In this document: positions 36,801-45,691 of the stretch, one piece after another
Layout of the letters: each line of letters begins with the position of its first letter
Position numbering within the stretch: position 1 is the stretch's first letter
From: Orientallactaga sibirica
Lineage: Eukaryota; Chordata; Mammalia; Rodentia; Dipodidae
Assembly: GCA_036365145.1 (NCBI GenBank)
Contig: JAEOAD010001365.1
Span: forward strand, 2,811,001-2,875,000
DNA: 64,000 nt
Direction of reading: 5' to 3'
Notes under the pieces: model-generated
The model's input: only the letters and a program-made list of their open reading frames with translations
Told to the model about the DNA's origin: nothing
The model's database searches: none
Program-made: the position numbers and the translations under genes

Positions 36801-39800
36801 AGGTTCAGGGGGCCTGAGGCTGTTGGCTGGCTAATGACATGGAAACTTGGGGAGAAGGGAAAGTTCCAAGGACATCAATAGATGGCTCAGGGGACCAAGA
36901 AGTCAGCTGGTAGCAGGCCCAAAGGAAAGGAAAACATGGTTGGAGCACACAGGGAAACACTTTGAAGACAAAGGTCATCTGAGTCTGTGGCCCACAGGCT
37001 TCCTTCTGTAAAATGTATCATTCAGGGGCTGGAGAGATGGCTTAGCGGTGAAGGCACCTGCCTGCTAAACCTAAGAATGCCGGGTACAATCTCCAGGTCC
37101 CACGTTTAGCCAGATGCAAAGTGACGCAAGGACGCAATGCTGCACTTGCCCACAAGGGGGCGCACGCATCTGGAGTTGGTTCACAGCAGCGAGAGGCTGC
37201 TGGTGTGCCCATTCTGCCTCTCCCTCTCTCTGTGTGTCTCTCTCCAAAAGAAAATGTATTATTCAGGCTGAACTATGAGATCATAACATTGTAAGCTGGA
37301 GATGGCACACATACCCAGCATTTGGGAGGCTGAGACAGGAGGATAGGGAGTTAAGGCCAGCCTGGGACTACATATTACTCTGTTAAAAAAAAAAAAAATC
37401 AGCCGGGCGTGGTGGCACACACCTTTAATCCCAGCACTCAGGAGGCAGAGGTAAGTGGATCACCTTGAGTTTGAGGCCAACCTGGGCTACAGAATGAAAC
37501 TCCACTCAAAAATTTTAAAAAAGGGCCCAGCGTGGTGGTGCATGCCTTTAATCCCAGCACTCAGGAGGCAGAGGAAGGAGGATCGCCATGAGGCCACCCT
37601 GAGAATATAGAGTGAATTCCAGGTCATCCTGGGCTAGAGTGAGACCCTACCTCGAAAAAACAAACAAAAAAAAATTTTAAAAGGGGGAGGGCTGGAGAGA
37701 GATTGTTTAATGGTTAAAGCACTTGCCTGCAAAGCCTACGAACACATGTTCAAATCTCCAGGTCCCACACAGCCAGACGCACCGTGATGCAAGAGGGCAA
37801 TGTCTCACATGTGCACAAGGGGATGCACACATCTGGAGTTCATTTGCAGCAGCTGAAAGGTCCTGGCATGCCCATTCTCTCTTTCTCTCTCAAAAAGAAG
37901 AGGCGCCGGGCGTGGTGGCTCACGCCTTTAATCCCAGCACTCGGGAGGCAGAGGTAGGAGGATCGCCGAGAGTTCAAGGCCACCCTGAGACTACATAGTT
38001 AATTCCAGGTCAGCCTGGGCCAGAGTGAGACCCTACCTCGAAAAACCAAAAAAAAAAAAAAAAAAAAAAAGAAGAGGAAGAAGGAGGAGGAGGAGGGGAG
38101 GAGGAGTAAGAAGAGAAAGAAGAGGAGGAGGAGGAGGAAAGGAGGAGGAGGAGGAGGAAGAAGAGGAGGAGGAGGGAGGAAGAAAAAGAAGAAGAAGCCG
38201 GTGTTGCCACCGCCTCCAAGCCCAGAATGGTGGCACACACCTTTAGTGAATTCCAGGTCAGCCAGAGCTAGAGCAAGACCCTACCTCGAAAAAGCTCTAC
38301 CATGGGTCCCCTCAGCCTCCCATGCGGCTGGCTCGCTGAGCCCAGGCATGTCTTTAGAAAGGATGACTCCCTACTGCCTACAGGTTTTGGCCATCAGCTT
38401 CCAACATTACCTGCCAGGACTTGGGCCACCCAAGTGTCATTTAAAGATTCAGATGCTAACTGGGCGTGGTGGCGCACACCTTTAATCACAGCGCTCGGGA
38501 GGCAGAGGTAGGAGGATCACTGTGTGTCTGAGGCCACCCTGAGACTACAGAGTGAATTCCAGGTCAGCCTGAACTAGATTCAGGCGCAGCCAACAGATCC
38601 CCAGCACCCAGGCTCTGCAGGGACCAGAAAATGGCCAGTGTTACACAAGAACACAAGAGAACAGCCCTTCAGAAGAGCCTCTGGGGGTTGTTCAGTGGTT
38701 AAAGCACTTGCTTGCAAAACCTTTCAGCCTGGGTTCAATTCCCCAGTACCCATGTAAAGCCAGATGCACAAAGTGGCACCTGCGTCTGGACTTCATTTGC
38801 AGAAGCAGGAGGCTCTGGCGCATCCAAGTCCCTTTTCTCTCCCTCCCCACCTCAAATAAATAAAAATATTTTTTTAATGCTTGCAGACCCGGCTGGCTGG
38901 CAGAAGTCACATCTGCCAAGCCACCAATGCTCACCCTCACCTCTCACAAGCACCATGCCTTTGACCCCATCCCTCCTGGGCTACAAATGTGAGATACAAT
39001 AACCAACATCCTCCCCTCCCTTTCCTCCCTCTGCGCTGAGTGCCCCCATCTGACCTGCTAATCTACAGCCTTAGTAGTCCCAGATTCAGTTCAAGGAAAC
39101 CCACAGATTAGTTCCATCCCCAGACAAGCACTGTCCCAGGTTTAATAACCACACATTCTCTCCAAGCCAGGGGGAGGCTTTCCCCTGCCCCAGCTCACTC
39201 TAAGCATTGTCCCAAGGAAAGAGGGAAAGCCAGGTATCAGAGGGCTTTATAGACGCCATGTGCTTCCTTTATCAGAGCTGTTCTGTTACTCCTTACTTAC
39301 CAACCTCATTGGAATTTTATAGTATAAAGTCTGTTTTTGTTTTTTTTTTTTTTTTTTTTGAAACAGGGTTTTGCTATGGGACCCTGACTGGTTGGGAATT
39401 AGCTATGTACACTATGCTGGCCCTGAACTTGCTAAGATCCTCCTGCTGCCTCCTGAGCGCAGTGTCTAGCTATAGTGTAAAGTCTGAGTGCATGTTTTCC
39501 TTTCAGTTTTTTTAAATATATGTATATCTATGTGATGCCATTCAATATATGTATAGCTTTGTAAGTTTGGGGTATTTTTTATTATTTGAGAGAAAGAGAG
39601 AGAATGGGCACACCAGGGCCGCTAGCCCCTGCAAATGAACTCCAGACACATGTGCCACCTTGTGCATCTGCCTTATGTGGGTCTTGGGGAATCAAACCTT
39701 GAGCACGCTGGGCAAGTTCTCTACCCAGCCCAAGCAGGTCTCCTTTAGAGTCGATTTGTGTCCATATACACAGACCAGCCCAGAGCTGCCCTGTGTGTCT

Positions 39801-40893
39801 GGCTTGCTCCTATGGACTCACACACTTTCCACCTCCGGCCACTATTAGCAGTGAATCCCCAGCTCACACAGGGTACCTGGGACACCCTACCTCTCTCCTT
39901 GTCCACACACCACATTGCTTGCATGGGGTGGAGGGGTTGCTCCATTGCGAGACAGGAGGTTATCCTCATCACGGAGCATCAAGTTAGGGCAGCAGAGGCA
40001 TTGCCAAGGGTAAAGAAGAAATGTCCAGAAAAATGGCTTACTCTGCCTACCCTGGAGTTTGGGGGTGTTTTTTCCCCTCTAAGTCAGGAACCACGCACCA
40101 GCTCAGGCTGTGGCCGGAGACCTAGATATGAAGCCGCCGTGGTGGTGGCATGGGGAGGGACACGAGCTGCCCGGCCCCCCCAACCCCCCGAGGAAGACTG
40201 CGCCCGGGCCAAGGCCTGGACCCCGGAGACGCCCCCTCCCCGGCCTTCAGGCTCACCGAAGTAGTCCCGCGCCGTGCGCGCCTCCAGCGCGCGCTCCAGC
40301 TCCCGGGTGAGCGCCTCGAGCCGCCGCTCGGCCGCGCTCGGGCCACCTTCCCGGCCGGGGGGCAGCTGCAGCGAAGGCAGGGGGAACGCGAACGGGAGCG
40401 GAGCCGGCCCGGCGGGCTCCGGGGAGCGTGCGGGCGCGGGGCCGGGCTGCAGCAGGTCGGCATAGGCGCCCGCCGAACCGCGGGAGCCCAGGCTGGACAC
40501 GCTGGAGCGGGCGCTGCCCACCGACGGCGGCCCGGGTCCGGGGCGAGGGTCGGAGCGGCCGGAGCGCGGGCTGCCGTGGCGCAGGTCGTAGCCCAGGCTG
40601 ATGCCGCTGGAGCGCGCGCTGCCGCTGCCGCCGCCGTCCGAGCCCGCCAGGCTGGCGCGCGGGCTGCCGGCGCCGAGCTCGGGGGCCGCCGTGCGCCGCG
40701 GGCCTCGCTCCGCGCGGCTCGCTCCGTCCGCCCCGGCCTCGGGGCCGCCGCCGCCGCCCTTCGCTCTGCGGCCCAGCGCCGCCTCGTCGCCCGGCCCCGA
40801 CCGCGGTCTCGCACGACCCCGACCCGGCTCCTGCAGGGCCAGCCCGGCCAGGAGCACGGCCGCCTCGTCCGCGGCCGCCCGCGAGCGCTGCAT
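21533..40893 (-). CDS. WTIP: WTIP: WT1-interacting protein, LIM-domain adaptor (whole gene, 8 exons)
   Basis: An Ajuba/zyxin-family LIM adaptor. Family members link cell junctions to the nucleus, bind WT1, and regulate Hippo, Snail and miRNA silencing. Eight exons splice in frame (637, 102, 68, 63, 131, 52, 69, 141 nt) into 420 codons plus stop, close to the roughly 430 aa human protein. Residues 1-213 form a low-complexity Ser/Gly/Pro/Arg-rich pre-LIM region beginning [15 protein letters not shown], ending in a conserved helix near residues 190-212. Three LIM domains follow at about 215-269, 280-333 and 340-405, with the Cys/His/Asp zinc ligands in place. The protein ends HVTEL, a class I PDZ-binding tail. 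All splice sites are GT-AG and no disruption is seen. The start is the conserved ATG in the CpG island. UBA2 lies upstream on the same strand, as in human. Confidence 0.97.
21674..23930 (-). other. WTIP: WTIP intron 7 and its repeats
   Basis: Contains a truncated B2-like plus copy (21932-22068), an old B1 plus (22200-22290), (CACG)n/(CT)n 22287-22364, and an old B2-like 22364-22530. A rodent repeat at 22600-22915 carries ccaaaataaatc near its end. B1-like minus copies at 23050-23158 and 23165-23274 and an old B1 plus at 23273-23422 follow. Bases 23423-23930 hold no recognised element. Confidence 0.65.
23931..23999 (-). CDS. WTIP: WTIP exon 7 (LIM3 middle)
   Basis: 23 codons from [15 protein letters not shown] to YHCE, giving the His/Cys ligands of LIM3. 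Donor GTGAGC. Confidence 0.97.
24155..24320 (-). repeat. Old B2-like SINE in WTIP intron 6
   Basis: Diverged minus-strand copy (gctgagccatctccacag at its head) with three tandem gagtcact units near 24234-24258. Confidence 0.6.
24771..24822 (-). CDS. WTIP: WTIP exon 6 (start of LIM3)
   Basis: A 52-nt exon reading [17 protein letters not shown]; acceptor ttcttccag, donor GTAGGA. Confidence 0.95.
25480..25655 (+). repeat. Fragment of the old rodent repeat in WTIP intron 5
   Basis: ctcaaaccatgagtgaaagtaa...ggttaactagtac resembles the 3' part of the copies at 22600 and 31780. Confidence 0.4.
25788..25918 (-). CDS. WTIP: WTIP exon 5 (LIM2)
   Basis: Starts [16 protein letters not shown] and ends VYCVRDYH plus two bases; donor GTGAGT. 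It completes LIM2. Confidence 0.97.
26053..26115 (-). CDS. WTIP: WTIP exon 4 (linker and start of LIM2)
   Basis: 21 codons, [20 protein letters not shown](M). Donor GTGAGA. Confidence 0.97.
26231..26298 (-). CDS. WTIP: WTIP exon 3 (LIM1, second half)
   Basis: Reads [20 protein letters not shown](FL), completing LIM1. Acceptor ccttacag, donor GTGAGT, ends in phase 0. Confidence 0.97.
26450..28645. repeat. SINE-dense block in WTIP intron 2 (left)
   Basis: Old B1 plus 26450-26587; ID-like 26645-26708; B1 minus 26733-26859 and 27096-27252; B2-like plus 27284-27487; B2-like minus 27491-27682; B1-like plus 27709-27858, 27868-27992, 28000-28105 and 28129-28241. A B1 plus (28298-28645) is split by B2-like plus 28384-28585, with a target copy agatcatccttggag/ttagag at 28369-28383 and 28586-28600. 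No recognised element at 26860-27095. Confidence 0.75.
28694..29686. repeat. SINE block in WTIP intron 2 (middle)
   Basis: B2-like head fragment 28694-28745. An old B1 (29038-29330) is split by a minus-strand B2-like copy 29131-29281. B1 plus 29334-29483 and long-form B2-like plus 29485-29686 follow; the latter has a near-CTCF core (gcacaagggggcgc, 29576-29589) and a long A tail. Bases 28746-29037 are unrecognised. Confidence 0.7.
29690..30240 (+). mobile_element. Old L1 ORF2 C-terminal remnant
   Basis: Diverged L1-like text (cctatgacccagaaattcca, cagcaatgaaaaggagtgag). It is interrupted by a minus-strand B1-like SINE at 30066-30198 with short flanking copies of tgaatttt. Confidence 0.65.
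30640..31424. repeat. B1(-), B1(-), B2-like(-), B2-like(+): inverted SINE pair beside WTIP exon 2
   Basis: B1 minus 30640-30800 and 30815-30975; B2-like minus 30977-31186; B2-like plus 31217-31424. The last two are nearly full length and head to head with a loop of about 30 bp, ending about 95 bp from exon 2. Confidence 0.82.
31518..31619 (-). CDS. WTIP: WTIP exon 2 (LIM1, first half)
   Basis: After acceptor cccccacag it reads [16 protein letters not shown] and on to CDSCG, giving the first zinc finger of LIM1. Donor GTAGGT. Confidence 0.97.
31780..32105 (+). repeat. Old rodent repeat in WTIP intron 1
   Basis: Ends with ctggaaccataaacc...gttaactcactactacag, like the copies at 22600 and 61673. 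Family name uncertain. Confidence 0.45.
32294..32445 (-). repeat. B1-like SINE with perfect 16-bp target duplication
   Basis: ctatgaaccaaattct at 32278-32293 and 32446-32461. Confidence 0.92.
32730..33020 (+). repeat. Old B1 split by a younger B1-like SINE
   Basis: The inner B1 is 32802-32944, flanked by perfect 17-bp copies aaaaggaccacagagag (32785-32801, 32945-32961). The outer, older copy continues on both sides. Confidence 0.88.
33028..34555 (+). repeat. Plus-strand SINE array in WTIP intron 1
   Basis: B2-like 33028-33241 and 33251-33433; B1-like 33442-33614 and 33624-33768; (CA)n 33769-33796; long-form B2-like 33799-34030 (intact CTCF-like core); B2-like 34037-34233; B4-like ID-B1 composite 34235-34555 ending in CA-rich text. 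Confidence 0.78.
33927..33940 (+). promoter_or_regulatory. SINE-borne CTCF-like core (forward)
   Basis: CCACAAGGGGGCGC within a long-form B2-like SINE in WTIP intron 1. Confidence 0.55.
34588..35335 (+). repeat. Five successive B1-like copies
   Basis: 34588-34735, 34735-34886, 34896-35048, 35049-35200 and 35213-35335, all plus strand and head to tail, separated by A-rich tails. Confidence 0.75.
35337..35716 (+). repeat. Truncated B2-like, then two B1 insertions at one target
   Basis: B2-like 35337-35470; B1-like 35494-35630; a very reduced B1 remnant 35643-35716. agccctgaagag stands at 35482-35493 and 35631-35642, and a degraded third copy begins at 35717. Confidence 0.7.
35945..36703 (+). 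repeat. SINE block with (AAAT)n tails
   Basis: B1-like partial 35945-36069 with long A tail; truncated B2-like 36083-36255 ending in about eight AAAT units; B2-like 36287-36478 with a duplicated tail near 36500-36535; B1-like 36552-36703. Bases 36704-37010 hold nothing recognised. Confidence 0.7.
37028..37249 (+). repeat. Long-form B2-like SINE with 17-bp target duplication
   Basis: Flanks aaaatgtatcattcagg (37011-37027) and aaaatgtattattcagg (37250-37266). It contains an intact CTCF-like core at 37150-37163. Confidence 0.88.
37150..37163 (+). promoter_or_regulatory. SINE-borne CTCF-like core (forward)
   Basis: CCACAAGGGGGCGC followed by acgcatctgg, WTIP intron 1, 3.7 kb from the start codon. 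Confidence 0.55.
37296..38297 (+). repeat. SINE block ending in purine-rich microsatellite
   Basis: B1-like 37296-37397 (old), 37401-37522, 37527-37680; long-form B2-like 37688-37902 with decayed core; B1-like 37904-38070; (GGA/GAA)n 38071-38196 grown from its A tail; B1 fragment 38215-38297. Confidence 0.78.
38457..39733. repeat. Scattered SINEs near the WTIP exon 1 end of intron 1
   Basis: B1-like plus 38457-38580; B2-like plus 38684-38878; old B1 minus 39335-39472; B2-like minus 39576-39733. Spaces 38879-39334 and 39734-40256 are free of recognised repeats. Confidence 0.7.
40257..40893 (-). CDS. WTIP: WTIP exon 1 (pre-LIM region)
   Basis: Codons 1-212 plus one base; donor GTGAGC at 40256-40251. 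Very GC-rich. It encodes the Ser/Gly/Pro/Arg-rich amino-terminal region. Confidence 0.95.
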
Positions 40894-41154
40894 GGCCCCG
40901 GCCCCGCCGGCCCCGGCGCGTCACCTCCGCCTCCGCTTCCCGCCGCCGCTCCGGCCGCGCCGCTGCATCGTCCGCCCGAGGCCCGGAGCCCGCCCGCCCC
41001 GGGAGCCCTGAGCGAGCGCGGGATGGGGCGGGGCGGGGCTCGGCACCGGGGCCGGGGTCGCTCGGCCCGCCGGGGTGGAGGGGAAGGCGGCGAGGCGAGC
41101 CGGGCGAGGCGCGCGGCGGCGGAGGAATGCGCGCGCAGCGACCGCCGGCCGCGC

Positions 41155-41710
41155 CCCCCTTCTCCCTCCTCCCCCTCCTCCTCTTCCCCCTCTCCCGCTC
41201 TTCCTCCTCCCCCTCCTCCTCTCCTTCCTGCTCCCTCTCTTCCTCCTTCCTTTCCTCCTCCCCCTCCTCCTTTCCCTCTTCCTCCTCTCCCTCCTCCTCC
41301 CTTTCTTCATCCTCCTCCCCTTCCTGCTCCCCTCCTCCTTCTTTCCCCTCCTCTCCCCTCTTTCTCCTCTCCTCCCCTCCTCCCTTCCTCTCTCCCCTCT
41401 CCTCCCTCCCCCCCCTCCTCCTTCCTCTCCTCCTCTTCCTTCCCCTCCCTCCTCTTCCTTCCTCTCCTCTCCTCCTCCTCCCCTCCTCCTTCTTTCCCTC
41501 TCTCCCCCCTCTTCCTCCTCCTCCTCCTTCCTCTCCTCTTCTTCTTCCTCCTCCCCCTCCTCCTTCCCGTCCTCTTCCTTCCTCTCCTCTTCTTCCTCCT
41601 CCCCCTCCTCCTTCTTTCCCTCTCTCCCCCTCTTCCTCCTCCTTCCTCCTCCTCTTCTTCCTCCTCTCCCTGCTCCTCCTGTCCCTCCTCCCCCCTCCCC
41701 CTCCTCCTCC
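41155..41710. repeat. Polypyrimidine.polypurine tract of about 556 bp in the WTIP promoter/5' UTR
   Basis: Almost purely C and T on the plus strand (ctcctcctcc-type units, irregular lengths), so the sense strand of WTIP is G/A-rich with many GGAGG and GGGGG runs. The lack of stop codons here makes long spurious ORFs on both strands. Confidence 0.95.
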
Positions 41711-42194
41711 CGGGCGGCCGCAGGGACTCCTTTGCCGGGCAGGAATGCGAGGAAGGAGACTGCGCTGCGGCTCTGGAATGTCGGGGGAGCGGCGGAGGCG
41801 GCGCCCGCCGGGAGCTTGGGGAGCACGGGGCCCGTCGTGCGCCTGGACAGCCGGCGCTTGCCGCTTGCCGCTTCCCGCGGGCACAGGCTGGTTTCTCAGC
41901 CCTCCGCCCCGAGACAGACCACGGCGGGCGGACGGCTCCCGCGTCCTGCGCATCTTCCTGCTCCCGGGTTTCAGGGGCCTGAGCCCACGCGGACGCGACG
42001 GCCCGAGCGCGGCCTTGGGCTGCTGGAGGCGCCCGCTGGACCTCGCGGGACCCCGCAGCACGCCGGCCTCAGCGCGGGTGCGGAGCCGCCCAGGGCTCGG
42101 AGCCTGAGGTGCTGTTCGCAGGCGCACCCCCCAACACACATATATCAGATACACACCCCACACCATCAAGCCGCAGGTCTGAAACAGAAATCCC

Positions 42195-42330
42195 TCCTTT
42201 TTGTTTGTTTTTCGAGGCAGGGTCTCGCTCTAGCCAGGCCGACCTGGAACTCACCATGTGGTCTCAGGGTGGCCTTGAATTTATAGAAGCCCTCCTATCT
42301 CTGCCTCCCTAGTGCTGAGATTAAGGCATG
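42195..42330 (-). repeat. B1-like SINE
   Basis: Minus-strand copy (tttttcgaggcagggtctcg) whose 5' end faces the U2 fragment at 42343. Confidence 0.8.
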
Positions 42331-42342
42331 GCATACATTCAC

Positions 42343-42373
42343 CTTGATCTTAGCCAAAAGGCGGAGAAGCCAT
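42343..42373 (-). pseudogene. U2 snRNA 5'-end fragment (nt 1-31)
   Basis: On the minus strand it begins atggcttctccgccttttgg and continues ctaagatcaag, matching U2 snRNA positions 1-31 with two substitutions. Rest of U2 is absent. About 12 nt later on the same strand the B1-like SINE (42330-42195) begins, so this may be a U2-B1 chimeric retrocopy made by template switching. Confidence 0.7.
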
Positions 42374-42374
42374 T

Positions 42375-43025
42375 TACAGTCACCTTGAAATGTGTGGACT
42401 CCTCTTGTCCACACTCGCCCCTCGCGGATTTGGGGTTTACCTTCAGAGAGATGTTCGCGAGAACACCAGTGTTGTCACACTTGCCCTGGGCTGCGTAGAG
42501 CCATACAGGCCACATGGGTGACTAGGTTTTGGCCCCAAAGACACAGGCTAAAAATTCCTTATGTTACTTTCAGGCAGCTGTAACAGGAAAGAAAACCAAA
42601 CCATCACTGGCCATAACCTTGGGGGATGCAGGAAGTTTTGAGTGGGAGAGGTCGCTCTTTTCCAGGTACCCCTTGCTCACGGAAATACAAGAGAGGTACA
42701 CAAGTATCACAGAGGGCACCTGCCTGGGGAATTGACCTGACCCAGAGTGACCAGGGAGGTCAGGCTGGCCTCCACATTGGGAGGAGCTAAGGCTCCTGCT
42801 TCCCTGCCTGGAGTGGAACATACAACCTGGCACACATCCCCTTCCCCATCTCAGGGCCTGAGGAATTCCAACTTTACATTACCCTGGCAAGGGCTGGAAG
42901 CAATCATTTTGAGAAGCAGCTGTCCAGAAGAGCCATCTCATGACAACTCTGGTGAGAAAGAGAATGCAACTTAGACCCATTATCACACCATATTTCATTG
43001 ATCGCATTATCAGCCATTAAAAAAA
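42375..43025. other. Unrecognised intergenic DNA upstream of WTIP
   Basis: No repeat or exon is recognised; it could hold WTIP distal regulatory sequence. Confidence 0.35.
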
Positions 43026-43040
43026 AAAAACCTGAAAGTG

Positions 43041-43263
43041 GGGCTAGAAAGATGGCTTAGTGGTTAAGGCGCCTGCCTCCTAAGCCTAAGAACGCTGGTT
43101 CCAATGTCCACCTGTTCCAATCTCCAGGTCCCACGTTTAGCCAGATGCAAAGTGACGCAAGGGCGCAGTGCCGCACTTGACCACAAGGGGGCGCACGCAA
43201 CTGGATTTCGTTCGCAGCGCACATCTCTATCCCCTCTGTCTCTCCAAAAAAAAAAAAAAAAAA
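43041..43263 (+). repeat. Long-form B2-like SINE with 15-bp target duplication
   Basis: aaaaacctgaaagtg at 43026-43040 and 43264-43278. Contains an intact CTCF-like core. Confidence 0.9.
43181..43194 (+). promoter_or_regulatory. SINE-borne CTCF-like core (forward)
   Basis: CCACAAGGGGGCGC, 2.3 kb upstream of the WTIP start codon. Confidence 0.55.
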
Positions 43264-43279
43264 AAAAACCTGAAAGTGA

Positions 43280-44555
43280 ACCCAGCGGAGGTGGCACATG
43301 CCTTTAATCCCAGCACTCAGGAGGCAGAGGGAGGAGGATCCCTGTGAGTTGGAGGCCACCCTGAGACTACAGAGTGAATTCCAGGTCAACCTGAGCTAAG
43401 GTGAGACCCTACCCGAGAAAATAAAAATAAAAACGAAAGTGGGGGCTGGAGAAATGGCTTAGCGGTTAAGGCGTTTGTCTGCAAAGCCAAAAGACCCCAA
43501 TTCAATTCCCCAGTACCCACATAAGCCAGATGCACGAGGAGGCGCATGCATCTGGAGTTCATTTGCAGTGGCTGGAGGCCCTGATGCACCCATTCTCTCT
43601 CTCTCTCTCTCTCTCTCTTTCTCACACACACACACACTTTCTCTCTCAAATAAATAAAATATGTATATATTTTTAAAAAGTAATGAAAGGGCCGGGCATG
43701 GTGGCACACGCCTTCAATCCCAGCACTTGTGAGGCAGAGGTAGGAGGATCACCGTGAATTTGAGGCCATCCTGAGATTCTATAGTGAATTCCAGGTCAGC
43801 CTGGGCTAGAGTGAGACCCTACCTTGGAAAAAAAAAGTAATAAAAGAGGGCTGGATAGGTGGTTCGGCAGTTAGGGTGCTTGCTTGCAAAGCCTAACAAC
43901 CCAGGGTTTGATTCCACTGTACATAATGCCAGATGTGCAAGGTGGTGCATGCATCTGGAGTTTATTTGCAGTGGCTAGAGGGCCTTGGAGTGCCCATTCT
44001 CTATCTGTCTTCCCACTCTCTCTGCTTGCAAATAAATAAATAATTTTTTTTTGAGGTAGGGTTTCACTCTAGTGCAGGCTGACCTGGAATTAATTATGTA
44101 CTCTCAGGGTGGCCTTGAACTCACGGCAATCCTCCTACCTCTGCCTCAGTGCTTGGATTAAAGGCATGCGCCACCACGCCCGGCTAATAAATGATTTTTT
44201 GAGTAATAAAAGGGAGGGCTGGAGAGAGAGCTTAGCGGTTCAGGCACTTGCCTGTGAAGCCTAAGGACCCAGGTTCAATTTCCCAGTACCCATGTAAGCC
44301 TGATGTACAGGATGGATCATGTGTCTGGAATTCATTTGCAGTGGCTAGAGGCCCTGGTGTGCACCCATTCTCTCTCTGTCTGCCCCCTGCCCTCTCTCTC
44401 TAATAAATAAATAAAATATTTTAAAAGTAATAAAAGGGATATAGGGCTGGGGAAATAGCTTAGTGGCTAAAGACGTTTTCTTTCAAAGTCTGCAGGCCTA
44501 GATTTGATTCCCCATCACATAAAGCTACATGCACAATGTTGCACATGTTTCCTGT
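43280..44555. repeat. SINE cluster upstream of WTIP
   Basis: B1-like plus 43280-43430; B2-like plus 43441-43677; B1-like plus 43689-43836; B2-like plus 43848-44046; B1-like minus 44046-44185; B2-like plus 44215-44425; truncated old B2-like plus 44444-44555. Confidence 0.78.
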
Positions 44556-45690
44556 CATATGTCACTTTTCCTGAGCATACAAAGAATCCTTGCCTTTCTT
44601 GCATCGTGTCACTTTGTGGGCTGGTGCTTGCTGTATTTCTTGCAGAAAGTCTGAGGAGTTTTAGGATTTTCACCATGTCTGCAGGAACACTGTAAGCACC
44701 AAAAGGTGACCTGACATCTGACCATGTAGTCAGGAATAGGGATTTCTACTGAAACTGCAGCCTGTCTCCACTTCAGAAGGGAGGGGCCTTTGGTATCTGT
44801 TGTAAGGCAAAATTCCTCCACATCGAAAGCAGTGAACAACTATTGCGAGCTTTATCAAAAGCAGCTGGGACAACTCATGAGAGAAGGTGTGGGGAGGGTC
44901 ATCAGACCCCCGCCTGAGCTCTCAGGCACCCCCTGTGCCAGCTGTATGCAATAACGCATGAGGTCTTGTGGCTTTCAGGGGAGACTGAGTAGAGAGGGTA
45001 ACAAAGAGGACCAAAGAGTTCCATCAAAGGGGCTTCTTTCACCCCAGGGCTGAGCTGAGGGAGGACCATCTGCTGGGGTGATCCTGGCACAGCGAGCCCC
45101 ACTCATGTGCTGCTCTGTGGTCTCCAGACTGGACAGGGACAAGGAGCTCTGGCAGCAGCCACTGCGAAGTTGTCATTCTGGAGGGATGAGACTTCTTGGT
45201 GGTTCAGCTGCTCTGGCTGAGGGAGGAGTATCCGAGAAGCAATCTTTTTTTTTATTTTTATTATTCTGTTTATTTATTTATTTGCAAGGAGAGAGAGAGA
45301 AGGAGAGAATGGGCATGCCAGAGCCTCTAGCCACTGCAAACGAACTCCAGATACATGTACCACCATGTGCATCTGGCTTACTTGGGACCTGGAGAGTCAA
45401 ACCTGGGTCCTTTGGCTTTGCAGGCAAGCACCTTAACCACTAAGCGATCTCTCCAGCCCCCGAGAAGTAATCTTGACATGGGAAGCCCCATTAAAGTGGC
45501 TACTTGGGGGCCTCCACATTCTGATAAATAACCCTTCCCCATACTCTGTAAGTAACCCCAATAAACTCATTGGTTCACTGAACTGGTATTGCTACATTTG
45601 TACTTTGCTCGGCCATCTGAGCCCTATCTGGAGTGAAGACATGTGTTCCTGTCTCCCCAGGAGAAAAAGTTCCCATGACAGTACCAATTA
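44556..45690. other. Unrecognised segment, possibly an old LTR, with a SINE insertion
   Basis: No exon is recognised. caataaactcattggttc near 45560-45577 looks like an LTR-type R/U5 junction, but no second LTR or ends were found. A B2-like minus copy sits at 45246-45460 between cgagaagcaatct (45233-45245) and cgagaagtaatct (45461-45473). Confidence 0.35.
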
Positions 45691-45691
45691 T

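Larger units (their letters stand above)
40200..42110 (-). promoter_or_regulatory. WTIP: CpG island / WTIP promoter and exon 1
   Basis: CpG-dense from exon 1 to about 42110, interrupted by the pyrimidine tract. SP1-type GC boxes (ggggcggggcggggc) lie near 41027-41040, about 140 bp upstream of the ATG. No TATA box is evident, as is usual for such promoters. Confidence 0.85.

Noticed and set aside
38025..38246. ORFs rich in Glu/Arg or Phe/Pro/Ser in the intron
   Set aside because: Translation of a purine-rich microsatellite grown from a B1 A tail.
40150..42286. Very long ORFs (300-638 codons) on both strands over the CpG island
   Set aside because: They run through the pyrimidine/purine tract, which has no stop codons by composition. 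Encoded Pro/Ser/Leu or Arg/Glu/Gly repeats have no domain. Only the WTIP exon 1 frame (ATG 40893) is real.
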